A stretch of 34,867 nt of DNA from Clostridia bacterium (GTDB lineage: Bacteria > Bacillota > DUMD01), in the NCBI GenBank assembly GCA_012840065.1, contig DUMD01000108.1, positions 1 to 34,867 on the forward strand, read 5' to 3'. Positions 1 to 9,154 of this stretch are shown here, piece after piece. A program made the translations under genes and the position numbers. Every line of letters begins with the position of its first letter. The stretch's first letter is position 1. A model generated the notes under the pieces. The model was not told the origin of the DNA and made no database searches. It worked only from the letters and a program-made list of their open reading frames with translations.

Positions 1-1155
1 AGAGTATCTGTACCTAATGATCTGGAATTTTGTAGCGAGCTGGCAAGGCAAGCGGAAAAATTGGGAGTAGAGACTGTTCTTCTAGACCAGCGAAAAGCTA
101 ATTTATATGGGGTAAATCTTAATTTGGACCATGGAGCCCTGGTTCCCCTCTATTTCTTGCAGGAAATAATCGAGAAAGTTCCTCTGGTCCATGTGACAAT
201 GGGACTTCTTTCCAGAGAGAAACTCTATGCCTTTGGACTGGCAATCCAGCAGACGACCTTCAATCTTGATAAAAAACTCGCTTTGATAATCAGCGGGGAT
301 TTATCCCACCGTTTAAGTGAAGATGGTCCCTATAGCTATCACCCTAGGGGAAAGGAATTTGATCAATGGATAACCGGCTTAATCAAAGACAATGACCTGA
401 TAAGAATTATGGATACTGACCCGGACCTTTGTGAACAGGCTGGAGAATGCGGTTTTAATCCTCTGATTATCCTAACTGGGAGCTTGGATGGTTATGATTA
501 TGTTTCCCGCCTATTATCCTATGAGGGGCCCTTTGGGGTTGGCTATGCGGTAGCCAGCTTCGAAATCAAGGGCAGAAATCCTAATCGTCAGGTTTATGAC
601 AAATTGCTTTCAGCTAAGAAGAAAAAAATGGCTGAAATTAGGGAAAAGGAGTCTCCTTATGTGCGTTTAGCTCGGGAAAGTTTAGAAAGCTATGTTCTTA
701 CAGGTAAACCAATCAAATTGGAAGGTGAGCTGCCAGAAAAAATGAAGACTAGGGCCGGAGTTTTTGTTTCCCTTAAAAAAGATGGGCACCTTAGGGGATG
801 TATTGGAACTATTGAGCCTAGCAAAAATAATATTGCTGAAGAGATTATCAGTAATGCAATTAGCGCAGGTGTGGCTGATCCCAGGTTTTCCCCAGTTCGG
901 GAAGAAGAACTTCCGGAAATTGTTTATTCCGTTGATATTTTGCAGCCGGCTGAACCTGTGGCATCGGAAGCCGAGCTTGATCCACAAAAATATGGGGTTA
1001 TAGTTGAAAAGGGAGGCAGAAGAGGACTACTTCTTCCTAATTTGCCGGGAATAGAAAGCGTAGAAGAACAGATTAGGATTGCTAAGCAAAAGGCCGGTAT
1101 CGGTGAATGGGAAAAGGTAAAGCTTTACCGCTTTCAAGTAGAGCGCTATTACTAG
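1..1155 (+). CDS. AmmeMemoRadiSam system protein B/A fusion (Memo-like + AMMECR1 domain), 5' partial
   Basis: Frame is open to base 1 (RVSVPNDLEFCSELARQAEKLGVETVLL...), so the listed ORF start at 61 is not the true start. Memo-like motifs (SGDLSHRL) are followed by AMMECR1-like GVFVSLKKDGHLRGCIGTIEP and DPRFSPV. Confidence 0.88.
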   Translation, partial: RVSVPNDLEFCSELARQAEKLGVETVLLDQRKANLYGVNLNLDHGALVPLYFLQEIIEKVPLVHVTMGLLSREKLYAFGLAIQQTTFNLDKKLALIISGDLSHRLSEDGPYSYHPRGKEFDQWITGLIKDNDLIRIMDTDPDLCEQAGECGFNPLIILTGSLDGYDYVSRLLSYEGPFGVGYAVASFEIKGRNPNRQVYDKLLSAKKKKMAEIREKESPYVRLARESLESYVLTGKPIKLEGELPEKMKTRAGVFVSLKKDGHLRGCIGTIEPSKNNIAEEIISNAISAGVADPRFSPVREEELPEIVYSVDILQPAEPVASEAELDPQKYGVIVEKGGRRGLLLPNLPGIESVEEQIRIAKQKAGIGEWEKVKLYRFQVERYY

Positions 1156-1159
1156 GGGG

Positions 1160-2167
1160 ATGGAAATGAGAGAAGCCAGGTATTATACTAAGCTTAAGGA
1201 AGGGGATAATCTTCAGTGTCAACTCTGCAGCCATAATTGCATTATTGCTCCGGGGAAGACCGGCCGCTGTAGGGTGCGGAAAAATGAACAGTCTAGACTA
1301 ATAACTATTAATTATGGTTTATGTTCTTCCTTGGCCTTGGACCCTATTGAAAAGAAACCTCTTTATCATTTTTTTCCTGGTTATAATATTCTTTCTCTGG
1401 GAAGTTTCGGCTGCAATCTTAGCTGCGGTTTTTGCCAAAACTGGGAAATCAGCCAAAGGGTTGAAGAGGGGCGTATTTTAAGACCGGAAGATATTGTGAT
1501 TCTGCTAAAGGAGATAGAGGAAAATTGTTGTGGTGTTGCTTATACCTATTCTGAGCCTTCCGTTTGGTTTGAATTTGTGGAAGACAGCAGTAGGTTAGTC
1601 CAGGCCAGTGGGTTTAAAAATGTTTTGGTAACCAATGGAATGCTAAATGAGGTTCCCCTTAGAGATTTATTAGAATTCATTGATGCTTTAAATATTGACC
1701 TCAAAGCTTTTACAGAGGAATTTTACCGAAAACAGTTGGGAGGAAGTTTAAAACAGGTTTTGAAGACAATAGAAATTTGTCAGGAATCAGGAAAACATCT
1801 GGAGATAACTACCCTACTTATTCCCGGCTTGAATGATAGCAGGACAGAAATAAAATCTTTAGCTAAATGGCTGAGTGAATTATCGGCGGATATTCCCCTT
1901 CATTTATCCCGTTATTTTCCCAGATATAAATTTAATCGACCGGCCACTCCATTTAAAACCCTTTTAGAGGCCAGGGAGATTGCCAGGGAATATTTAAATT
2001 ATGTTTATCTGGGTAACCTGGGTATTACAGATTATGCGGATACCAACTGCATTAGGTGCGGACAGTTGTTAATTAGAAGGACAGGGTATTTTACCCAACT
2101 GGTAGGTTTAAACAATGGGGTATGTGCCTCCTGTGGCTATCGTCCTCCCCTAAAAGGAGTGGTTTAA
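1160..2167 (+). CDS. AmmeMemoRadiSam system radical SAM enzyme
   Basis: CNLSCGFCQNWEISQ is a CxxxCxxC radical SAM motif. Gene sits directly after the Memo/AMMECR1 fusion, with C-terminal Cys pairs (CIRCG, CASCG). Confidence 0.9.
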   Translation: MEMREARYYTKLKEGDNLQCQLCSHNCIIAPGKTGRCRVRKNEQSRLITINYGLCSSLALDPIEKKPLYHFFPGYNILSLGSFGCNLSCGFCQNWEISQRVEEGRILRPEDIVILLKEIEENCCGVAYTYSEPSVWFEFVEDSSRLVQASGFKNVLVTNGMLNEVPLRDLLEFIDALNIDLKAFTEEFYRKQLGGSLKQVLKTIEICQESGKHLEITTLLIPGLNDSRTEIKSLAKWLSELSADIPLHLSRYFPRYKFNRPATPFKTLLEAREIAREYLNYVYLGNLGITDYADTNCIRCGQLLIRRTGYFTQLVGLNNGVCASCGYRPPLKGVV

Positions 2168-2199
2168 AAGAAAAAGGAGGAAACTCCTCCTTTTTCTTT
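2167..2199 (+). terminator. Rho-independent terminator
   Basis: aaagaaaaaggagg aaact cctcctttttcttt, perfect stem just after the radical SAM stop codon. Confidence 0.8.
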
Positions 2200-2262
2200 C
2201 TATGTCTTTATTTTTTTATTATTTCCAAACACAAGTGTTAAAGAATGTTGCTAGTTGTTAGC

Positions 2263-2478
2263 TTACCTAAAATTCTGGCTCATATTTTGTTGGGCAAATT
2301 CAATCATTCTTTTGACCATGTGACCGCCAATAGCTCCAGCTTGACGGGCCGGGAGGTCGCCATTGTACCCTTCGCGGAGGGTAACACCTACTTCAGAAGC
2401 TGCCTGATATTTTAGATTGTTTAAAAATTGTTTAGCTTGAGGATTTACTGGTTGGTTATTGCTTGGCAATCTATTCAC
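2263..2478 (-). CDS. Alpha/beta-type small acid-soluble spore protein
   Basis: Short ORF with SASP-like KYQAASEVGVTLREGYNGDLPARQAGAIGGHMVKRMIE; RBS on the minus strand upstream. Confidence 0.88.
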   Translation of the reverse strand: MNRLPSNNQPVNPQAKQFLNNLKYQAASEVGVTLREGYNGDLPARQAGAIGGHMVKRMIEFAQQNMSQNFR

Positions 2479-2567
2479 CTCCTTGTAACTTGGTATATAT
2501 AGCTTGTCTAAGAAAGAGTCGTATTATACTGGTAGATTAAGGTGGTTAGGGTGATAGCTGGAAAAGC

Positions 2568-3452
2568 TTATTTTTTCTCAGCCGGTAAATTAAGAAGTTT
2601 ATCTACGGTTACAAATTGATAACCTTGCTGCTGCAGTTTTTCAATGATTTTGGGTAGTGCCTTTACGGTGCCGCTGAGATCTTCCTCCGGCCCTCCTGCA
2701 CTGTGTTGGAGAATAATCGATCCTTTAGTTACATTGGAAAAAATATTGGCTTCAACCTGTTCGGCAGTAAGGCCTTTCCAATCAAGGGAATCTACGGACC
2801 AGGCCACTATTTTATAACCCTTATCATCTAAGATTTTTACAATTTCATCGCTTAACACTCCGTAGGGAGAACGATAAAAGGCTGTTTTAATACCGGTAAG
2901 ATTAAAAATGGTTTGTTCAGCCAAATCTAAATCCTGGGCAAATTCTGCAGGGCTTAGTTTAGCAATGTTAGCATGATTAAAACTGTGATTTCCAATTACA
3001 TGACCTTCTTCAACTATTCTTTTCATAATATCCGGATAGTTTTGGGCAGTTTTGCCGATAACGAAGAAAGTAGCTTTAACATTATATTGTTTAAGGATAT
3101 CTAAAATCTGAGGAGTATAGACATTATCAGGAGCATCATCAAAGGTCAAGGCTATTTTATTGGTTCTTTTACTTCCGCTTAAGTAAACCATTTTTGGATA
3201 CTTAGCAGAATAATCTATAACCACATCCTTACTAATTTTTCTGCTGGTGCTTTCGCTTCCCCCCTGTAGCTCTAACCCCTGTAGTTGTGGCGGGACAGTA
3301 AGATTATTTTGCTGTTCAGGTTTGGATTGAGGGGCAGGGGCCGGTTGTTCACCTTTCCGCTCAATCCTGCAGCCTGCTGCAGTAAGAAGGGAAAAAATCA
3401 GAAAAAGAAAGATTGGAAATAAAAAAAGCCGATACTGGTTTATTTTTATCAT
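2568..3452 (-). CDS. Polysaccharide deacetylase family lipoprotein (NodB domain)
   Basis: Lipobox LLTAAGC; IALTFDDAPDNVYTPQILDIL; GHVIGNHSFNHANI; FYRSPYG. Confidence 0.88.
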   Translation of the reverse strand: MIKINQYRLFLFPIFLFLIFSLLTAAGCRIERKGEQPAPAPQSKPEQQNNLTVPPQLQGLELQGGSESTSRKISKDVVIDYSAKYPKMVYLSGSKRTNKIALTFDDAPDNVYTPQILDILKQYNVKATFFVIGKTAQNYPDIMKRIVEEGHVIGNHSFNHANIAKLSPAEFAQDLDLAEQTIFNLTGIKTAFYRSPYGVLSDEIVKILDDKGYKIVAWSVDSLDWKGLTAEQVEANIFSNVTKGSIILQHSAGGPEEDLSGTVKALPKIIEKLQQQGYQFVTVDKLLNLPAEKK

Positions 3453-3706
3453 TTAATCTCCTCCTGTCATTTATTTTTATTCACTAATTAAAATAAAGCG
3501 GCTTCTTTATCTTTTAAGTCTTGTACAGCTTCTAGATGTTTTTTATTACTAAGAAATCTTGTTTACTGTTAGTGTTTTTCGTTAAAAAATAAATATTCAA
3601 CGGATTAACAGAGGAAATTTGGCTAAAAAATCAAAGCTTTATTAAATAACTGATAAATATTGCGGGGAGTTTTATGTCTTAAGATTATTTCAGGAAGGTG
3701 GTAGTA

Positions 3707-4876
3707 ATGCAAACAGCTAAAAGAATGAATAATTTAAAAACGGATATTTTTACTGAGATGGGGAAAATAGTGGAAGAGGTTAGGGATAAATGGGAGCAAA
3801 TTATTGATTTAGGGATTGGCAGTCCTGACCGGTCCCCGGCAGAACATGTAATAAAATGTTTACTTGACGGGGTGGCTAACCCTGCTAATTACCGCTATAC
3901 CTCAATTCGAGGCTTGCCGGAGTTAAGGGAGGCAGTGGCTAATTGGTACCAAAGACGGTTTGGAGTAGAGCTTAATCCGGAAACTGAAATTATTTCCCTG
4001 ATGGGATCCCAGGAAGGTTTGGCCCTTCTTCCTCAGGTTTTTTTGGATCCGGGGGATATTGCTCTTATCCCTGATCCCTGCTATCCCATTTACAGGATTG
4101 CAACGGAGCTTGCCGGCGGAGTAGTTTATCCTCTGCCTCTTACAGCAGAAAACGATTTTTTGCCGGATTTTAGCCGGGTTGATCTGCAAATTGCAGACAG
4201 AGCTAAGCTAATGATTCTTAATTATCCTAATAACCCTATAGCCTGTACGGCACCGCCGGAATTTTTTGAAGAGGTTGTGAATTTTGCCCGGAAACATAAT
4301 ATTGTTGTTTGTCATGATGCGGCCTATACCGAATTAGCCTTTGATGGGTATAGACCTTCCAGTTTTTTGGAGATTCCCGGGGCAAAAGAGGTGGGGATAG
4401 AATTTCATTCCTTATCTAAGACTTACAATTTTGCCGGCTGTCGTTTGGCCTTTGCCGTAGGCAATCCGGAATTGATTGAGGCCCTGGCCCGGTTAAGATC
4501 TAATACCAATTACGGTGTTTTTACCCCCATTCAATTGGCAGGAGCTGCCGCTTTAAATGGTCCCCAGGACGTTGTCAATGAAAATGTACTTAGTTATCAA
4601 AGGAGAAGGGACATCTTAGTGGATGGCCTGCGGGCTTTGGGTTGGAAGATAGCAAAACCAAAGGCTACTATGTTTGTTTGGGCTCCCATTCCGGATAATT
4701 ATGAGAATTCCACTGATTTTGCTGTGGACCTAATCCGCCGAGCAGGGGTGGTAGTCATTCCAGGAAGTGCCTTTGGTAACTTAGGTGACAGATATGTTCG
4801 CTTTGGAATTGTTGCTCCGGAAGAGCAGTTGCTGGAAGCAATTGAAAGAATAAAAAATTTACATCTTTTCAGCTAA
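3707..4876 (+). CDS. Class I/II aminotransferase, LL-diaminopimelate aminotransferase-like
   Basis: PLP-lysine motif SLSKTYNFAGCRLAFAVGN; NYPNNP; IDLGIGSPD. ATG at 3707 is better spaced from aggaaggtgg than the listed GTG at 3698. Substrate not inferable. Confidence 0.85.
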   Translation: MQTAKRMNNLKTDIFTEMGKIVEEVRDKWEQIIDLGIGSPDRSPAEHVIKCLLDGVANPANYRYTSIRGLPELREAVANWYQRRFGVELNPETEIISLMGSQEGLALLPQVFLDPGDIALIPDPCYPIYRIATELAGGVVYPLPLTAENDFLPDFSRVDLQIADRAKLMILNYPNNPIACTAPPEFFEEVVNFARKHNIVVCHDAAYTELAFDGYRPSSFLEIPGAKEVGIEFHSLSKTYNFAGCRLAFAVGNPELIEALARLRSNTNYGVFTPIQLAGAAALNGPQDVVNENVLSYQRRRDILVDGLRALGWKIAKPKATMFVWAPIPDNYENSTDFAVDLIRRAGVVVIPGSAFGNLGDRYVRFGIVAPEEQLLEAIERIKNLHLFS

Positions 4877-4992
4877 AATTTTAGCTGAAACCGGAAATAT
4901 TCTCCAAAAAGGGAAGGGAAAGAGAGGAAATTGGCGAATGAAATAAGTAGCTAATTTTTATTTTTCCAAAATGGTTTAAAGGTGGCTAAACG

Positions 4993-5463
4993 ATGACTAA
5001 CAGGCAATTTGGGGTATTAGTAATAGGCTATACCAGCTGGTTTTTTTTGTTTCGCTGGCTGGTTTCTCTCTATCCCAGCCTAGGTTTGTTCAAGACTTTT
5101 GGCGTATTTTATCTTATTTCACTTATCCTCGGTTTTCTTGCCGGCCTTTTTGCTGGTCGGAAGCAAAACTTAATTGCTCTGGCCCTATCCCTCCCGACTT
5201 CCCTTGGTTTTTTAGCCAATATAATCTATGAAAAAATGCTGCTTCTCCGGACGGAAAGATTAAAAACCCTGGAGGAACCTTGGGAAATGTCTTCTACCGA
5301 ATATCTGGATCTAACCAATTTTGCTCAGGCGGCAAAACTGGAGCTGGTCAAGACCTTTGCTCAAGGGATAGGGTTAATGCTTTTGGGGATTATCTTAACC
5401 AATGTGGTCTGCTCAGTCTTTTCGAAACTGGGAGATAAACGGGCAAGCCGTTATAGATTTTGA
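4993..5463 (+). CDS. Hypothetical integral membrane protein
   Basis: RBS aaaggtgg then ATG; several hydrophobic segments (WFFLFRWLVSLYPSLGLF, FYLISLILGFLAGLFAG, GIGLMLLGIILTNVV). Confidence 0.55.
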   Translation: MTNRQFGVLVIGYTSWFFLFRWLVSLYPSLGLFKTFGVFYLISLILGFLAGLFAGRKQNLIALALSLPTSLGFLANIIYEKMLLLRTERLKTLEEPWEMSSTEYLDLTNFAQAAKLELVKTFAQGIGLMLLGIILTNVVCSVFSKLGDKRASRYRF

Positions 5464-5586
5464 ATTAGTATGGGCGGATGGTAAAATCAATTACCATCTT
5501 CTTTTTTTGGTTTTTTTGGCTGAAGGTATTTGTAGACTATTGCCAAATATTGATGGGCAGGTCAAATTAAAGCTTTTCCAGGAGAT

Positions 5587-6275
5587 GATTAGGATAAAAA
5601 AGACAATAATATTCTGCTTCGGCCTCAGTTTTTGTCTGCTCCATTGGCTGGGGCTGACGCTTGGGCTAAAACTGACAGTTTTGACTTAAACAGTCTGCTG
5701 CTTTTAGTAAATAATAAGTGTTTTCTACCTAAATCCTATGTGCCGGATGATTTTGTTAAAGTGAAAATTGTTGCCGGGGATAATTTTCAGCTGGCAAAGG
5801 GAACCACCTTTAACCAAACGGCTTTGAAAGAGCTTAAAAATATGTTCATCAGGGGCAGGGAAAGAAGGAGTTACCGGCTTTACTTTCGTCAGCGGTTACA
5901 GAATTACCAAAATCAGAAAACAGTATTTGCCAGAAAGCTAAGAAGTATGAAGGGCAGACATGGACGGGAAGAAGCTTTTAGCAAAGCCTCCGAGGTTGTG
6001 GCGTATCTTGGGAGCAGTGAGCACCAGACCGATTTAGCTGTTGAAGTCAGTACCGTAAAATTTAATTTTCTGTCGGATTTTCTTATTGAAGAGTTTGTTC
6101 AAACCAGGTAAGGAGTGTGGTTAAAGGAAAATTCCTGGAAGTACGGCTTTATTTTAAGGTAGAGCGAAGAAAAAAAGAGATAACCGAAATTATCAGATAG
6201 GTATGTAGGACATTTTCATGCGGAAATAGTGCAGAAAACAACTGGTGTTTAGAGGAATATTTATATAACCTCAGA
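5587..6275 (+). pseudogene. Decayed D-Ala-D-Ala carboxypeptidase (M15B/VanY-like)
   Basis: Signal-peptide-like MIRIKKTIIFCFGLSFCLLHWLG in one frame. Mature-like LLLLVNNKCFLPKSYVPDDFVKV...YQNQKTVF...SEHQTDLAVEVST in another. An in-frame TAA at 6109-6111 precedes WLKENSWKYGFILR. The remaining family-like pieces (KEITEII, YVG..HAEIV, LEEYL) are split over further frames. Confidence 0.75.
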
Positions 6276-6447
6276 CTGACAGGGAAAATTGAATTTGCCC
6301 CACAGGATGGAAGGCAATATGCAGCCGGTTACCGGGGAAAAAGCAGCATAAATCCGGAAGAAATTAAATCTTCTTACCTTTATGACGGCTTCAGTGGATA
6401 TATCTTTGTTGATGAGATTATTTATCATAATGAAATTATTGAAGAGA

Positions 6448-6476
6448 CCGTAGGCATTAACTGCCTACGGTTTTTT
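6448..6476 (+). terminator. Rho-independent terminator-like hairpin
   Basis: ccgtaggc attaact gcctacgg tttttt; 8-bp perfect stem plus T6. Confidence 0.75.
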
Positions 6477-6478
6477 AA

Positions 6479-7339
6479 CAATCTTTCGTCGCTAATCAAG
6501 TTACTCAAGGAATAGCTCGGGTTAGTGCCGGGGCGGAAGAACAGGCTCAGGCCAGCTCCTCTGCTGCAGCGGCAGCGGAAGGGATCAATAAAAACATTGC
6601 TGAGTTAGCGGCTGCAGTTGGGCAGGTTAAGGAACAGATAGAACTTACCTTTAAATGCACCGATAATGGCAATTATTTAGTTAAAAGCACGATTGAGCAG
6701 ATGAATAAGATTGCTTGCCAGGTGGATCAGATCAGGAATGTGGTTGAACTTCTCAATCATCATTCCGGGGAGATTGGAGCTTTGGTCAGCGCTATCACTG
6801 CTATTGCAGATCAAACTAATTTGCTGGCTTTAAATGCTGCTATCGAAGCCGCCCGGGCCGGGGAGCAAGGAAAAGGTTTTGCTGTTGTAGCTCAGGAAAT
6901 CAAAAAATTAGCAGAACAGTCCGGGGGCTCGGCAAAGAAAATTATTCATTTGGTCAAGGAAATACAGCAGGGTACTGCTGACGCAGTTCAAAGAGTCGAG
7001 TCGGGAACTGAAGAGGTAAAGGAAGGAACAGCTATCGTTAGCAAAACTGCCCAGGCTTTTAAAGAGATTGACAGTGCTGTCTCTCAGGCAGGCGGCTTAA
7101 TTGAGCAGGCAGCGTTGGCCGCAGAGAGGATCGCCCGAGAGAATGGTACTGTCGGCGGGAATATAGCTGGCATCGCTGCCGCCGCCGAAGAAAATGCTTC
7201 TGCCCTTGAAGAAATCAATGCCGCGGCTCAAATGCAGGCTGCCACTATTGAAGAGATAAATGGGTTGAATAAGAGCATTTTAAATACAGCCCAGGGTTTG
7301 AAGAGAACAATCAAAAAGTTTAAAATTTATGAGGATTAA
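6479..7339 (+). pseudogene. 5'-truncated methyl-accepting chemotaxis protein (cytoplasmic signalling domain only)
   Basis: MCP hairpin-tip sequence [41 protein letters not shown]. The frame is open upstream to 6479 with MCP-like sequence ([30 protein letters not shown]) but no usual start codon before ATG 6701. No sensor, TM or HAMP region is present. Confidence 0.7.
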
Positions 7340-7343
7340 GGAG

Positions 7344-7375
7344 AAAGAGGTGGAGTGCATGCACTCCACCTCTTT
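7344..7375. terminator. Bidirectional terminator, 32-bp perfect palindrome
   Basis: aaagaggtggagtgca/tgcactccacctcttt between convergent genes. Confidence 0.75.
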
Positions 7376-7385
7376 TAGCCTGTTT

Positions 7386-8213
7386 TTACCACCTGCCGCT
7401 GCTTCCGCCCCCACCGGAGGAGCCGCCTCCATAGCCACCGCCGCCGAAGCCTCCGCCGCCGAAACCGCCACCGCCGAAGCCTCCGCCGCCATAGCCACCT
7501 CCTCCTCTGCCACCGTTCCGGCCTCCGCCGAGTATATAAAAAATTGTTGTTAGCAGACTGCCGTGCCAGAATCGGTAGTCAACGTAAAACAGAGAGGAAA
7601 TAATGGCAAGGAAAACTATAATACCTAGAACGGGTATTCCTTCACTTTCTCCGGGATAATTAAGGTAAGGAATCGGTTCATCTAAGCTTAATTCCACACC
7701 ATATTCTTTGGCTGTTTCTCCCGCTAAAGCCAGGTATCCTTGTTTTATTCCTTCTGCATATTGCCCCTGCTGAAAATAGGGGATGATGAATTCGTCCCTT
7801 ATTCTTCCAGTTTTTCCGTCTGGCAAGATTCCTTCTAAACCATAACCTACTTCTATTCTCATTGCTCTGTCCTCCAGAGCTACCAGCAAGAGGACCCCGT
7901 TATTTTTATCTTTTTGACCGATTCCCCAGGTCCTAAAGAGTTCATTGGCGTATTCTTCTAAATTGTTGCCCTCCAGGGAGTGAATTGTAACGGCTACTAC
8001 TTGAGCAGTAGTCTTTCTCTCCAGTTCCAGACCTATTCTTCGAAGTTCTTCTTCGGTTTGGGGATCAATAATGTTAGCAAAATCGTGAACATATTTTTCA
8101 TTGGTTGGAACAGGAGGCAAGTTGGGTTTGGCCAAAACCAATGTGGGAAAAAGGATTAAGGCTAAAACAAAAAGAATAGAAACTGCATATTTAAATTTTT
8201 TCATCCCACTCAA
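7386..8213 (-). CDS. TPM-domain (YgcG-like) membrane protein with Gly-rich C-terminus
   Basis: Signal peptide; VHDFANIIDPQTEEELRRIGLELERKTTAQVVAVTI; GVLLLVALEDRAMRIEVGYGLEG; GGGGFGGGG tail ending SSGGGGSSGRW. Confidence 0.88.
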   Translation of the reverse strand: MSGMKKFKYAVSILFVLALILFPTLVLAKPNLPPVPTNEKYVHDFANIIDPQTEEELRRIGLELERKTTAQVVAVTIHSLEGNNLEEYANELFRTWGIGQKDKNNGVLLLVALEDRAMRIEVGYGLEGILPDGKTGRIRDEFIIPYFQQGQYAEGIKQGYLALAGETAKEYGVELSLDEPIPYLNYPGESEGIPVLGIIVFLAIISSLFYVDYRFWHGSLLTTIFYILGGGRNGGRGGGGYGGGGFGGGGFGGGGFGGGGYGGGSSGGGGSSGRW

Positions 8214-8216
8214 CCC

Positions 8217-8786
8217 CTAAGAAGTGAAATCGACTTGAGGCGGGGTTTCTGCTCCAGGTGCAGCTTCATAGTATTGTTTAGGTTCAAAACCGAAGATTTT
8301 GGCCCAGATGGACGTAGGGAACCGTTTGATTTTAGTGTTGTAAGTTTGGACTGCTTCATTGTAATCTTTACGGGCAACGGCTAGTCTATTTTCTGTTCCT
8401 GCCAATTCGTCCGCTAACTGGCGGAAATTAGCATCGGCTTTTAAATCCGGATAATTTTCTACTATAACTAACAAACGATTTAAAGCTCCCGCTAATTCCT
8501 GGTCTGCCTGAGCCGTATTTGCGACTCCTTGCGCGCCTGCCAGTTTAGCCCTGGCATTGGTTACATTTTCAAAAACTTCTCTTTCATGTGCAGCATAACC
8601 CTTTACGGTGGCAACTAAGTTGGGAATCAAATCGTTTCTTCTTTGCAGATTATTCTCTACCTGACTCCATTTGCTTGTTACGTTTTCCTCCAAGGAAACT
8701 AAACTATTATAGCTACCTGCTACTATAGCTATGATGACGACTATAATTCCTACAACAATCAGGGTTGATTTCAATTTTTTTCCCAT
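8217..8786 (-). CDS. LemA family protein
   Basis: YNSLVSLEENVTSKWSQVENNLQRRNDLIPNLVATVKGYAAHEREVFENVTNARA; directly upstream of the TPM gene in the same orientation. Confidence 0.93.
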   Translation of the reverse strand: MGKKLKSTLIVVGIIVVIIAIVAGSYNSLVSLEENVTSKWSQVENNLQRRNDLIPNLVATVKGYAAHEREVFENVTNARAKLAGAQGVANTAQADQELAGALNRLLVIVENYPDLKADANFRQLADELAGTENRLAVARKDYNEAVQTYNTKIKRFPTSIWAKIFGFEPKQYYEAAPGAETPPQVDFTS

Positions 8787-9154
8787 TACTTGTCCTCCTC
8801 TCTCCTTAATTTACTTGGGAGTTTGTTCCTTAGGTAATAATCTCGAAAAGTTTATATTAAAGTTTATATTATTATACCATAAAAAATACAATTAATTTGC
8901 AAGAATGGGATTAAAATAAAGAAAGTTGGGTATTAGAATAATGTTTTTCGATATTTGTCTAATTTTCGGACCAGATTTAAGGTGTTAAAAAATTATTCAG
9001 CTAAGAATAAAAATTTTTATTTTGGCAGGAATAATTGACTTAGTAAAGAATAATAAGTAGAATAAGTAGGTCATGAGAAATGTTTCACAAATCGTGGATT
9101 GTTTTATTTTTTATAAATTTGTGTTAAATTGTTGCCAGAAGGAGGAATGAAAAA

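Noticed and set aside
7386-7530. GC-rich ccgccgaagcc repeats as a possible CRISPR or tandem repeat
   Set aside because: They encode the GGGGFGGGG tail of the TPM protein; no spacer structure.
7280-7553. ORFs at 7280-7513 (-) and 7329-7553 (+) with Ala-rich products
   Set aside because: Frame-shadows of the Gly-rich repeat at the 3' end of the TPM gene; low complexity and no independent RBS.
9090-9150. Possible Rex operator upstream of rex (tttcacaaatcgtg / ttgtgttaaattgttg)
   Set aside because: No convincing TTGTGAAnnnnnnTTCACAA-like palindrome by eye.
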